From assembly GCF_023507705.1 (NCBI RefSeq), contig NZ_JALBGD010000002.1:310001-374000 (forward strand): a DNA stretch of 64,000 nucleotides, written 5' to 3'. How positions within the stretch are numbered: position 1 is the first letter of the stretch; every line of letters starts with the position of its first letter. Of the stretch, positions 17,512-25,722 are shown one piece after another. The translations under genes and the position numbers were made by a program. The notes beneath the pieces were generated by a model, which was not told the DNA's origin, ran no database searches, and saw nothing but the letters and a program-made list of their open reading frames with translations. The stretch comes from Stappia sp. WLB 29. Its GTDB lineage: Bacteria > Pseudomonadota > Alphaproteobacteria > Rhizobiales > Stappiaceae.

Positions 17512-18065
17512 CTCGTTCGTCTTGCCTGCTCGTCGCCGGTTTGTGTTTTCTGCGGGCTGGCGCCTGCCTCGCGCGCTGCCCGATTGTTGTCGCGCACCCT
17601 GCTCTAGCCCAATTCTCGGGTGAGGGAAACGCGCTTGAGCCGGGCAGGGGAGATGCGCCGGGCTGTGCTCCGGCTTGCTGGACGCGCGCAAAGCGTTTGT
17701 TTCTTGCTGCAGCTTCCTTGCTAGCGTCGAGCGGCTATGGCGCCGTGGCTGTCCCGGAGAGGGTGGGCTCTCGGCGCGCCATGGCAAAGCGCGTCCAGCG
17801 ACCGCCTCGGATGCTTCGGCGACCGGCAAGCTTCTTCCCGTACCATCTTGCGGGAGGGCGGGCTCACTGCCAAAACCGTCCATGGCAGGGGCAATCCGGT
17901 GGCCGGAAGCCGCCTTCGGCGACCTGGGTCACCGCCCTTTGGAGCCGCGTGAAACGGCGAGTGGGGAGAAGCACGCCTAACCTGCGGCTCCTCTCTTGAC
18001 AGGCGGCCGCGGCGCCGACTATATGCGGGCTCACTCGCGCGGGCCTTGCTGCCCGCTGCCGGTCT
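17512..18065. other. Intergenic region upstream of the tRNA gene
   Basis: These 554 bases separate the exporter start from the tRNA. Overlapping open frames here have arginine/alanine-rich shadow compositions and no ribosome binding site. Apart from the tRNA promoter at 17996-18025, I see no gene or clear structure. Confidence 0.5.
17996..18025 (+). promoter_or_regulatory. Sigma-70-type promoter of the tRNA gene
   Basis: TTGACA at 17996-18001 is a perfect -35 box. An 18-base spacer leads to TATATG at 18020-18025, a good -10 box, 40 bases before the mature tRNA 5' end. Transcription would start near 18032. Confidence 0.75.
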
Positions 18066-18142
18066 GGCGGAGTAGCTCAGTTGGTTAGAGCAGCGGAATC
18101 ATAATCCGCGTGTCGGGGGTTCGAGTCCCTCCTCCGCTACCA
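18066..18142 (+). tRNA. tRNA-Met (anticodon CAT)
   Basis: A complete cloverleaf can be drawn. The acceptor stem 18066-18072 pairs with 18132-18138 (one G-U at the end). The D arm is GCTC/GAGC, the anticodon stem GCGGA/TCCGC holds the loop ATCATAA with anticodon CAT, the T arm GGGGG/CCCTC encloses TTCGAGT, and a genomic CCA sits at 18140-18142. The sequence matches my memory of alphaproteobacterial elongator tRNA-Met; a CAT anticodon could also mean tRNA-Ile2 after lysidine modification. The 3' end is the attachment site for the downstream genomic island, which regenerates the tRNA end. Confidence 0.95.
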
Positions 18143-18146
18143 AAAA
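18130..18146 (+). repeat. attL core (tRNA 3' end), 17-bp direct repeat
   Basis: TCCTCCGCTACCAAAAA, covering the T-arm end, acceptor strand, discriminator and CCA of tRNA-Met plus four A residues, is repeated exactly at 47644-47660. Direct repeats of a tRNA 3' end flanking foreign DNA are the signature of tyrosine-integrase-mediated insertion. Confidence 0.85.
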
Positions 18147-18527
18147 TTCAAAAAATTAGATTTTTATAGACTGACTCAGTATGCACCGGTTTCTGAGTTT
18201 TGCTTTTTGGGCAACTTGTACTGACTGTGTAACGATCCAAACGAGTCCCTAAGCACGCATTCGTGTGAATCCTTTGAGACCGCGATATCATCCGGAGTTA
18301 CGGGGGAAGTTTTTTACGTGATCGATATCGCGGAAGAGTGGGGCCATCATTTTTCGTGCACACGAAAAGAAAACCGCCTTGGCTAAACCCCTCCCCTGAA
18401 AAAGAAACTCGGACGAACGCCCTCAACACAATTGCGATGAACGCAGCCGAACGGTAAAGGCGGCTCCGGGTAAATCGCAAGGCATATTCGGAAACTGACC
18501 AAACGGAAAACGAGTGGGTGCTCGGAC

Positions 18528-18713
18528 GTGATTTACGACCTGATCGGAGCGCTCTACGGTTTCCTGGGAAACACATCGTCGGACGCCGTTCCGGATCAAA
18601 ACAACAGAATTGCTGAGTTCCATGCGATCGTGGAACCGAGCAAAAGGGTGCGTAAATTCATCAAAAAGATTTTCGAAGAAAGGCGAAATGAGATCGAGGC
18701 CGATAAGCCTTAA
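18528..18713 (+). CDS. Small hypothetical ORF near the island's left end
   Basis: This is a 61-residue reading frame starting with GTG. It is hydrophobic at first (IYDLIGALYGFLG), then charged and helical toward the end (RVRKFIKKIFEERRNEIEADKP). There is no recognisable family. It could be a genuine small protein or leftover sequence between the attachment site and the kinase gene. A weak GGACGTG precedes the start. Confidence 0.3.
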   Translation: MIYDLIGALYGFLGNTSSDAVPDQNNRIAEFHAIVEPSKRVRKFIKKIFEERRNEIEADKP

Positions 18714-18748
18714 TCGATGGCTGGATTCCGCGCGTCCCGATAGAGGAC

Positions 18749-19024
18749 GTGGAACCGCCACGACGCTGCTACAGTGCGCGTCTCTCAGATCTGATAAACA
18801 GGAATTTGTCTACATCCTTTTCAACTTGTTGGCCAGAACGCCCGTGGCTGAAAGATGCCGTTCTAATTCTCGAGTTTCTTAAGCTCGCGGAAAACCCGAA
18901 ATGGGAAGGAAGCGTACGCCAGAACGAGGCGCGGACATCAAAAGCACTTCTGGCTTTGTATCGTTGGACCGAAACCTCGCTATCAAAGTTGCGGCGCGCG
19001 TCGCGATTCAAGCTAGACAAATAA
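18749..19024 (+). CDS. Small hypothetical ORF upstream of the GHKL kinase gene
   Basis: This is a 91-residue frame with a GTG start. It contains a plausible amphipathic stretch (LKDAVLILEFLKLAENPKWE) and ends 26 bases before the ATG of the kinase-like gene. No family is recognised. I considered a relic of an integrase C-terminus, but no R-H-R-Y residues are in the right arrangement. Low confidence that it is translated. Confidence 0.3.
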   Translation: MEPPRRCYSARLSDLINRNLSTSFSTCWPERPWLKDAVLILEFLKLAENPKWEGSVRQNEARTSKALLALYRWTETSLSKLRRASRFKLDK

Positions 19025-19050
19025 CTCCCCAGCGATAGGCTCTCGTAGTT

Positions 19051-21396
19051 ATGGATCAGATTGCATTCCGGATCAGCACACATCTCAAGGATGTCATCGG
19101 GCGTGACCTGGTGACGAATGAATTCGTCGCAATCTTCGAACTTGTGAAGAACTCATTCGATGCCAGGGCTACGCATGTTCGAATTACGTTCGATCTTGAG
19201 GCAGATCTGCTCACTATCGTAGACGATGGTAAGGGAATGTCTTCGTATGACGTAAGGGAAAAATGGCTTTTCGTTGCTTACTCTGCGAAGGCTGATGGTA
19301 CTGAAGATGATGATGCGAGCGACTATCGCGACCGAATCAGGATTCGAGGATATGCCGGAAGCAAGGGCATAGGCCGTTTCTCATGCGACACGCTTGGAAG
19401 GTCATTGGAATTATATTCGAGGACAGGAGAAGATATTTCCCCAGTAATCAAACTTGAAGTCGACTGGGAGGACTTTGAGCAAGACAGCAAGGAAGAGTTT
19501 GGTACGATCAAGGTGAGCCTTGATGAGGATAGTTCGTTCCCAAAATCTGACGGAGTTGTGCCACCTTCGCAACGTGGCACGATGCTCCGAATAAAGGGGC
19601 TGCGCCACGCATGGGGTGAGGATGCTGTTGCCAAACTACGTCGTTATCTGGCGAAGCTCATAGACCCGTTTGGAACCACGGAGGACGTCGAGGTGGCGAC
19701 AGTCCTTGTCGGTTCAGATCCGCACAATCGTGATTTAAACGGTCCTATTTCCAACGATATCGCGGATGTCTTAAAAGACAAGACGACGAGGATGGAAGTG
19801 GGGATATCCGAGGGCAGGATACACTCCTCCCTTATTGATCGGGGCCGAGTGATATATGAGATCTCTGAGGAAAGCCCATATGAAGACCTGACTGGGGCTA
19901 CGGTCCGGGGTGAGATTTTCTACCTCAATCGGAGCGCTAAACAGACCTTTTCCCAGCGGATGAAGGTGCCGGTGGTCGAATTTGGTAGCATTTTCCTCTT
20001 TCTCAATGGATTTAGGGTATTCCCCATTGGAGAGGAGTACGACGATAGCTTTGGCCTAAACCGCAGGAAGCAGCAGGGCTCCTCGCGTTACCTTGGGACA
20101 AGAGACGTCCTTGGACGTATCGACGTAAAAGCTCCTGCTCGCATGTTTCGTGAAGCGTCGAGCCGAGATGCTGGTTTGATTGAAGACGCGCACTGGCGCG
20201 AGCTTTACGACGCCGTCCGTAAGCACATGATTTTTAGGCTTGAGAGATATGTGGTCGGTGTTAATTGGAAGGATAAAGCTGACAGGGACCGGGATACTTC
20301 TGAAGGGCTTGAAACAGATCCAGCTCGAAGAAGAATTCTAGAGATCGTCGGTGGTTTTGCACGCGCAAAGGGTGTCGAGATTGTTCATTTCGATCACGAC
20401 ATTTTGGAATTGGCAGATGCCCGCGAAGAAGCCAGCCGGAAAGCTCTTGAAGATCTTTCGTCGATTGCTGAACGGGAGGGCGACTTGACCCTCCTCAAGC
20501 GCATCGAAGAAACCCGCGCGCAGATCGTTGAGCTTGAAAAATCGGAAGCAGCAGCCCGGGAAGAAGCCAATCGATATGCTCAGGAGCGAGCAAGGTCTGA
20601 TGCTAGGATTTCCCAGCTCGAGAAACAGGCCCATTTTCTGGCGTCGAGTCAAGATCTTGATGCTGAGCGCATTCGACTCCTTCTCCATCAAGTGAATATT
20701 TACTCGGGCCATATTGATGCAGGTACAGGAAGGGCTCTTGCAAACGCAGGCGGGATTCTTGGGCAACTCAATGATATTGAAAATTTGGATGCGGATGATC
20801 TTGAAGATTTAGCCGGGTCCCTTCGTCATGGACTTCGGCAAGTGCTTGATGATCTCTCCTACATCCGACTTGAGAACGACCGGCTCCAATCAATTTCTCG
20901 CTTTGCGCCAAATATCAGAGTGGATCTTGAAACCAGCGAAGTCAGGGGCGATCTCGTTGGGTTCTTGGAGGAATACTTTTCAGTGTTGCTCAACGATTCA
21001 GCGCAACGACCCCAGCCGACATTCGAAGCGAATAACTTGTCCCTAGAGCGCAAGTTTTCTCCTTTTGATCTCGCTGTGATCGTTGATAACTTGATTGACA
21101 ATGCTCGGAAGGCAAAGGCGCAAACAATCTTATTTAAAGCTGCACGTCCCAAGTCCGGGAAAGGCCTTGCCATAAGGGTGTCTGACGATGGGGTAGGCTT
21201 CAATCCTGAGCGTATGGACCCGCGGCGAATATTCGAGAAGCACTATTCTGCTACGGTTGGAGGCACCGGTCTTGGCCTATACCACGTCCGGCATGTTCTC
21301 GAAGAGATGGGGGGGTCTATCGAACTTGATCCTGATGGTGAGGAGAACAGGGCCGATTTTTTGATTACGATTGCGGAGGGGGCACGTGAACCTTGA
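19051..21396 (+). CDS. Two-headed GHKL ATPase: N-terminal Hsp90/MORC-like, C-terminal histidine-kinase-like
   Basis: This 781-residue protein has two ATPase modules. Residues 1-180 carry a GHKL fold of the Hsp90/MutL/MORC kind: N-box ELVKNSFDA (30-38), G1 VDDGKGM (57-63) and G2-like YAGSKGIGRFS near residue 100. A middle region (about 190-430) is followed by a coiled coil (about 455-540). A DHp-like helix with LLLHQVNIYSGH (His near 546) leads to a histidine-kinase catalytic domain: N-box IVDNLIDNARKA, G1 VSDDGVGF and G2 GGTGLGLYHV (about 670-770). There is no membrane segment, so it is cytosolic. The receiver-protein gene overlaps its last 11 bases, suggesting a phosphorelay pair. AT-rich relative to the chromosome. 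Confidence 0.8.
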   Translation: MDQIAFRISTHLKDVIGRDLVTNEFVAIFELVKNSFDARATHVRITFDLEADLLTIVDDGKGMSSYDVREKWLFVAYSAKADGTEDDDASDYRDRIRIRGYAGSKGIGRFSCDTLGRSLELYSRTGEDISPVIKLEVDWEDFEQDSKEEFGTIKVSLDEDSSFPKSDGVVPPSQRGTMLRIKGLRHAWGEDAVAKLRRYLAKLIDPFGTTEDVEVATVLVGSDPHNRDLNGPISNDIADVLKDKTTRMEVGISEGRIHSSLIDRGRVIYEISEESPYEDLTGATVRGEIFYLNRSAKQTFSQRMKVPVVEFGSIFLFLNGFRVFPIGEEYDDSFGLNRRKQQGSSRYLGTRDVLGRIDVKAPARMFREASSRDAGLIEDAHWRELYDAVRKHMIFRLERYVVGVNWKDKADRDRDTSEGLETDPARRRILEIVGGFARAKGVEIVHFDHDILELADAREEASRKALEDLSSIAEREGDLTLLKRIEETRAQIVELEKSEAAAREEANRYAQERARSDARISQLEKQAHFLASSQDLDAERIRLLLHQVNIYSGHIDAGTGRALANAGGILGQLNDIENLDADDLEDLAGSLRHGLRQVLDDLSYIRLENDRLQSISRFAPNIRVDLETSEVRGDLVGFLEEYFSVLLNDSAQRPQPTFEANNLSLERKFSPFDLAVIVDNLIDNARKAKAQTILFKAARPKSGKGLAIRVSDDGVGFNPERMDPRRIFEKHYSATVGGTGLGLYHVRHVLEEMGGSIELDPDGEENRADFLITIAEGAREP

Positions 21397-22321
21397 ATTT
21401 GGAATACTATGGTTCGAAGACGCTTTTAACCCGGGTGAAGTAGACAGCATTCGAGAAGCTGCTTCAAACTCAGGCTTTGAGGCAAGCATTCGTAATTCTG
21501 CAGACGGATCCAATCTTGCAGAGCTTGCGCAGGAGCAAGCAGTCTATCATCCTTTCGACCTGATCCTGCTTGATTTGAATTTGGCGGGTGGCGTAAAGGG
21601 GGATGCTTTGGCTCCCCAGGTTAGAAAGTTGTTTCGCTCAACACCTATTCTATTCTACAGTGGGAGCGTTGAAGAAGCTGATCTTCGCCGGCGAATGGCG
21701 GACGAGCGAATAGAAGGTATTTTCTGTGCTCACCGGCGCCGTTTTCTCGATAGGGCTGCTGAAATGATTTCAGATCTAGCCCAGTCACTTGACAGACTGT
21801 CCGGGATGCGTGGACTGGCAGTGGAAGTAGTCGCGGTAGCTGATTCACTTTGCAAGGACATAGTCCTAGCGATTAGTGCTCAGGGACTTGCTGACGGGGC
21901 GGACAAAAAGCTTTCAGCGCAGGTAGTGCAGTCCGCGCAGAGAATAGTTGAAGACTTTCCGAGACTCGATGGATTGACAGCTCAATTGGATCATAGGGCT
22001 GTCGATAGCATGAAGCTCTTCGGAACATTTCGTGATTTGCTTCGAGTGGCCATCCGGGAGAAAGAGGATGGAGAAGAAAAAGACCATCTCAGCGCGATGC
22101 AATTAGCCACGAAGAACTTTCGCGCGGAGGTTTTGGAAAAGCGAAATATTCTGGGGCATGCCACGGAATTTAAATCCAAGGATGGATGGGAGATCCGTAA
22201 CTCAAACGGAGACACCATCATGACTACACATGACTTTCCCGCGCTCAGGCGGCATTTCTTGTCCAATTTGAAGGCTATCAGGGAAATTCACCACCTTTTG
22301 GTCCCTCAGCAAGCTGAGTAG
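21386..22321 (+). CDS. Receiver-domain protein with HEPN-like C-terminus
   Basis: This 311-residue protein starts at GTG 21386, preceded by GGAGGGGG. Residues 4-125 look like a REC domain: acidic pocket WFED near residue 8, phospho-acceptor Asp63 in LILLDLNL, and the Thr/Ser and Lys-equivalent region PILFYSGS near residue 90. The C-terminal helical half ends with KRNILGHA; Arg253-Asn254 and His258 give the R-N-x3-H spacing typical of HEPN ribonucleases. The HEPN call is inference from a short motif in an all-helical region. It overlaps the kinase gene by 11 bases, and its 3' end overlaps the convergent methyltransferase gene by 120 bases. Confidence 0.7.
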   Translation: MNLEFGILWFEDAFNPGEVDSIREAASNSGFEASIRNSADGSNLAELAQEQAVYHPFDLILLDLNLAGGVKGDALAPQVRKLFRSTPILFYSGSVEEADLRRRMADERIEGIFCAHRRRFLDRAAEMISDLAQSLDRLSGMRGLAVEVVAVADSLCKDIVLAISAQGLADGADKKLSAQVVQSAQRIVEDFPRLDGLTAQLDHRAVDSMKLFGTFRDLLRVAIREKEDGEEKDHLSAMQLATKNFRAEVLEKRNILGHATEFKSKDGWEIRNSNGDTIMTTHDFPALRRHFLSNLKAIREIHHLLVPQQAE

Positions 22322-23503
22322 GATCTTCCCGAGAGCGCGCCCCAGCAAAGGGGGAACTGCGTTTCCTACTTGCGTATAGCGCGGGCAGGCGGTTCTTCGT
22401 GCCAGTCCGCCTGCGGTGTATCTGCCATGGAACGAAAACCAGTCTGGAAACGACTGAAGACGCGCATGTTCCCTTACCGTCATTGTCCGCGGTTCCGAGT
22501 AATGTATCAGGTCGTCCGGAAGGGTTGTAATTGTCGGAGACGGAGCATCCGGATCAAGCGGTGTCGTCGAGCGCTTTCGAATCCCCAAGCGTTCACGATC
22601 TAGTACCCCAATCACGCGCCCCTTCGGACAAGTGGCGAGTACTTCGCTCATCATCTTGACTTTTTCCGGGGAATGACGAGCGAGGCGCATATCGGTGAGG
22701 TTAGCGTTGGCCTCATCTCGCATCAAGCGCACGTAGGGAGTTGGATGTTCGGGCTCTTGATAGTCGAGCGCGCAAAACCCTGAGTGCCCCCATTCGGGGT
22801 CCGGTACCGTTATCTTTCCCCTCGTTTCGAGGTCATACAATGCTTCTTTTGCCGTTACTGGACTGGATCCAAGTCCCAGCCCCTCAAGAAACGATTTCCG
22901 GAAGACACGGAGGCGTTCAATAGGATTGATACCTGGAAGGCTATCCTTTGGCGCCCCGATAAGGATATAGCGCGGACGTCGTTGGGGAACCCCCCAATCT
23001 GAGGCCGCCAGCAGTGTGTCCCATGCTTCATATCCAAGCGCGGAGAGTCGACGACGAGCGTGGTCTGGATAGCAACCTCCATCTGAATGCGGCATGGAAG
23101 CAAAACCCTGAACGTTCTCCAGTAATACAAGCTTTGGTCTGATTGCTGCAACAAAGTCCATGTAGGCGTCGATCATCGAACTCCTTGGGTCCGATGGATC
23201 TCGCCGTCCATTTGTGCTGAAACCTTGACAAGGTGGCCCACCGGCGATGAGGTCAATCTCGCCTCGCAGCGCAACGAGTTCGTCCATATGGGTGTCGAGG
23301 AGTTGGCGAATGTCATGAGGCGATCTTGAGAGCCAACTAGGCCATCGGCTTTCGTAGTCAGTTCCGAGTATGAGATTGCGCTCGTACGTGGAGAAGGGAT
23401 CGGGGTGGCTTTCCACCGCGAAAAGGTGTTCGAAGCCTGCCTGGGACAATCCCAGCGAGAGGCCTCCGCAACCTGAAAAGAGATCAATCGCCACTGGCTT
23501 CAT
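22202..23503 (-). CDS. DNA (cytosine-5) methyltransferase
   Basis: This 433-residue C5-MTase has the motifs in canonical order: I DLFSGCGGLSLG (residues 6-17); IV with catalytic Cys in GGPPCQGFS (near 88); VI LLENVQGF (near 125); VIII PQRRPRYILIG (near 175); then a target recognition region; then IX/X with TQVGNAVPPLLGRALG (near 390). It modifies cytosine C5 in duplex DNA; the recognition site is not readable. No ordinary restriction endonuclease is adjacent. The partner genes are the GHKL kinase and receiver on the opposite strand, whose 3' end it overlaps by 120 bases. The last 20 or so residues are unusual for the family and may be an extension into the overlap. Confidence 0.9.
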   Translation of the reverse strand: MKPVAIDLFSGCGGLSLGLSQAGFEHLFAVESHPDPFSTYERNLILGTDYESRWPSWLSRSPHDIRQLLDTHMDELVALRGEIDLIAGGPPCQGFSTNGRRDPSDPRSSMIDAYMDFVAAIRPKLVLLENVQGFASMPHSDGGCYPDHARRRLSALGYEAWDTLLAASDWGVPQRRPRYILIGAPKDSLPGINPIERLRVFRKSFLEGLGLGSSPVTAKEALYDLETRGKITVPDPEWGHSGFCALDYQEPEHPTPYVRLMRDEANANLTDMRLARHSPEKVKMMSEVLATCPKGRVIGVLDRERLGIRKRSTTPLDPDAPSPTITTLPDDLIHYSEPRTMTVREHARLQSFPDWFSFHGRYTAGGLARRTACPRYTQVGNAVPPLLGRALGKILLSLLRDQKVVNFPDSLQIGQEMPPERGKVMCSHDGVSV

Positions 23504-23568
23504 AGGGGCACATTTACATGTGCTCTAGACAATGTCCAGGACAAACTTGGTCGATATTCGAGCAAAGT

Positions 23569-23600
23569 ATTTCACCGTAAAACTATCACTGTGGTGAAAT
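23569..23600. promoter_or_regulatory. Inverted repeat upstream of the methyltransferase
   Basis: ATTTCACC (23569-23576) and GGTGAAAT (23593-23600) form an 8-bp palindrome with a 16-base spacer, 66-97 bases upstream of the methyltransferase start, in AT-rich DNA. This spacing (arm centres about 24 bases apart) suits a dimeric repressor, as in controller-type regulation of modification genes. No controller gene is seen nearby. Confidence 0.4.
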
Positions 23601-23877
23601 GTGCCATCCAAGGGTTAAGAAAGGTTATTCGACTGGTGCTGTGCCAATTGATACGTGTCGACGGCTTTGTTGCCGAAATTAACCATAAATGGGAGCCTCC
23701 GATCTCCGCAATGGCAGGTGCGTCCCGGTAGCCTTTGCCTTCAAGTTCTATCTAGTTTTGTTCGGGGCCGAGGGTGGTTTGCCTTGTCGGGCAAGTGAGG
23801 CGGTGGTTGCTGGCGGCTGAGTGGAGGTGTTTGGTGGGGGGCGCGCGGATCGCGGCCCGATTGAACGGCGCGCCCCT
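23601..23877. other. Intergenic region without recognisable gene
   Basis: With 23504-23600 this forms a 374-base gap between the starts of the methyltransferase (leftward) and the stop of the small secreted protein gene. A TGCGGG-poor, GTGG-rich stretch at 23760-23830 is unremarkable. No RNA gene or ORF with a credible start is seen. Confidence 0.4.
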
Positions 23878-24240
23878 CTAGTCACAGATCCGGCCGTTCG
23901 CGATCGCAAGCTCCAGGCTGTAGCCCGGCACTTTGAATGCGAACACCTCGTAGACCCCGCCCTGGTGCAGATAGCCCGCGAAAAAGAACTGCTTGCCGGT
24001 ATAGGCACCGAAGCCGTTCTTGGCGTTGACCGTGCCGCAGATCTTGCCCGCTTCGTTGTCACCCATCACCCGAACGATGTCGAAGGTGAAGACGGCGGAG
24101 TAGGGGTCGTTGAGCACGCTGGCAGCCTTGTCGCGGATCGCCTGTTCGAGGGCAGGGTCGATCTGATCCGCTGTGGCGTTGCTCGCTGCCGAGCCGGCAA
24201 GCAGGAGGCTGAGAGCGGCAGTTCGGATCGTATTTTTCAT
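23878..24240 (-). CDS. Small secreted/periplasmic hypothetical protein
   Basis: This 120-residue protein has a clear Sec signal peptide (MKNTIRTAALSLLLAGSAAS-NATA, residues 1-24). The mature part (about 96 residues) has two Cys, KICGTVNAKN near residue 76 and the C-terminal GRICD, which could form a disulfide. It resembles small alphaproteobacterial periplasmic proteins of unknown function with a conserved LNDPYSAVF-like segment (here SVLNDPYSAVFTFD). Its G+C is nearer that of the chromosome than that of the kinase module. No defence role is suggested by its sequence. Confidence 0.7.
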   Translation of the reverse strand: MKNTIRTAALSLLLAGSAASNATADQIDPALEQAIRDKAASVLNDPYSAVFTFDIVRVMGDNEAGKICGTVNAKNGFGAYTGKQFFFAGYLHQGGVYEVFAFKVPGYSLELAIANGRICD

Positions 24241-24402
24241 GATCGTACCTCGGTTTCAGGTGTGATCTTGCTGCGATAGGACGCCGGCTGGTCGGGGCCA
24301 AGGGTGGATTTGGGCGGAAGGGATGGCAGGAAACAGCCATTTTATTGCCGACGATCTAAGGGTATGATTAGTGATTTCATTTTTCACTTGATATGATCGT
24401 GG

Positions 24403-25440
24403 ATGTCAGCTACAACGCTCTCACCATCAACGGGGAGACGTGTCGTGTCCGAACGCCGCTATGCAGACATCAGCGCAGAAGAGCGCATGGAGTGGTTCCA
24501 CGAGAGCTACGGCAATGTGCTCGATGGGGGGCGTACCTTCGAGTGCATCCTGCTGGCGCTTGGCGACTATCTTTCGAAACTGGCCGATGTAGCTTCGGCG
24601 GATGCAGCCATGGCCGCTCTGCTGAACGATTGGCTCGGGGCCGAGACCCGAGACGCCCGCGAATGGCGGACTTACGTATCGGACAACAGTTCGATGTTCT
24701 TTTCGGCCATGGGGCACGGGCCGGTCATGCACAACCTCCTTGCCTACGCGGAATACGGGATCGTGCTGCCGGTTGAGGATGAAGCTGGCGATTGGGCAGA
24801 ACACATCCAGGCGATGATCGACCAGGTTGATGCGTTCTGGCAGGCGACGCCAATCAAGCAGTGGGGGCTCGAAGAGTTCGACGAAATCGGTCCCTTGCTG
24901 ACCTGGGCAAAAGGCCGCTGGGCGTTGGACAACAACGAGCCGATCGAACCGGCTGCGTTGGCGCGCCTCGGGAACGTCTCCGAGCGCTCAATCCGCAATC
25001 TGATGTCGAAGAAGGACAAAGGCTTGCGGTCAGAGAACGGCAAGGTGCTCGCAAGCGATGCTCTGGCGTGGCTTCGTGTGCGCCCCGACTATTGGGACTC
25101 GATTTGGCAGCGCCAAGAGCATGACGATCACGAGCAAGCCGCTGAGCCGGTGGAAGACGCTTATGTGTTCGTGCCGGTGTCTCGCGATGGGAGCATTTTC
25201 CATCCGGGCCTGCGTGGAGCGAATGGGTACCGCGTCGGCGCCAAGGGCAGTGAGCGTGACTTCGACACGTTCGAAGCGGCTCTCACTCACCTTCACGCAT
25301 TGTCGCACCCGTATTGGCGCCGACAGAACGCCAACGGCGCCTGGGTGATTGTGTCAGGTATCCGCTGGGAGCGTCTCAGCGAACGCGAACTTTCCGACTT
25401 TGCTGACGATCCGGAGCGACGTCTGCAATCCGTTCTTTGA
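24403..25440 (+). CDS. Hypothetical protein with possible internal HTH
   Basis: This is a 345-residue soluble protein of no family I recognise. An alternative GTG start at 24445 with GGGGAGA upstream would give MSERRYADISAEER and may be the true start. Residues about 185-225 (PAALARLGNVSERSIRNLMS) read like a DNA-binding helix-turn-helix. The C-terminal 110 residues (YVFVPVSRDGSIFHPGLRG...) look like a small mixed alpha/beta domain. It stands alone, with gaps of over 150 bases on each side, so operon context gives no clue. It might regulate nearby defence genes; that is conjecture. Confidence 0.6.
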   Translation: MSATTLSPSTGRRVVSERRYADISAEERMEWFHESYGNVLDGGRTFECILLALGDYLSKLADVASADAAMAALLNDWLGAETRDAREWRTYVSDNSSMFFSAMGHGPVMHNLLAYAEYGIVLPVEDEAGDWAEHIQAMIDQVDAFWQATPIKQWGLEEFDEIGPLLTWAKGRWALDNNEPIEPAALARLGNVSERSIRNLMSKKDKGLRSENGKVLASDALAWLRVRPDYWDSIWQRQEHDDHEQAAEPVEDAYVFVPVSRDGSIFHPGLRGANGYRVGAKGSERDFDTFEAALTHLHALSHPYWRRQNANGAWVIVSGIRWERLSERELSDFADDPERRLQSVL

Positions 25441-25500
25441 TCCGTGACTGAGCGTCTCGGAGCAGAGAGCGTCGTGGCCTAGCGGCTCTTCATCAACCCT

Positions 25501-25722
25501 GTGGTTGTCCAACTCGGTCTCTTCCGAGAACGAACTCGGCTGCCTACAGAAAGGAGTAAATCTGTGCTTTTCGAATATGACTACGCCCTAATAAACCAGT
25601 GCCTGAAGATGTTCTCGGAGTTGCAGGCAAGTCCTCTTCCTGCTGATTGCCCGAGCTTTTCTTACTTCTGGACAAATTTCGCGATTGAAAATGTCGTCGC
25701 ACTGGAACTCGAGGATATGTAA
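25501..25722 (+). CDS. Small hypothetical ORF
   Basis: This is a 73-residue frame with a GTG start. The second half (FEYDYALINQCLKMFSELQA ... FSYFWTNFAIENVV) looks like real protein with alternating hydrophobic residues, but no family is recognised. It ends inside the region where the following DUF2188 gene should begin. It could be a fragment of a larger gene lost on insertion. Confidence 0.35.
   Translation: MVVQLGLFRERTRLPTERSKSVLFEYDYALINQCLKMFSELQASPLPADCPSFSYFWTNFAIENVVALELEDM

Noticed and set aside
17541-17999. Plus-strand ORFs upstream of tRNA-Met
   Set aside because: Overlapping frames, no ribosome site, low-complexity Arg/Ala content; treated as intergenic.
18749-19024. Possible integrase relic beside attL
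   Set aside because: No R-H-R-Y residue pattern or tyrosine-recombinase motif could be found; kept only as a low-confidence small ORF.
22202-23503. Classical type II restriction-modification system
   Set aside because: No adjacent endonuclease gene with a PD-(D/E)XK or HNH motif; the immediate neighbours are the kinase and receiver genes.
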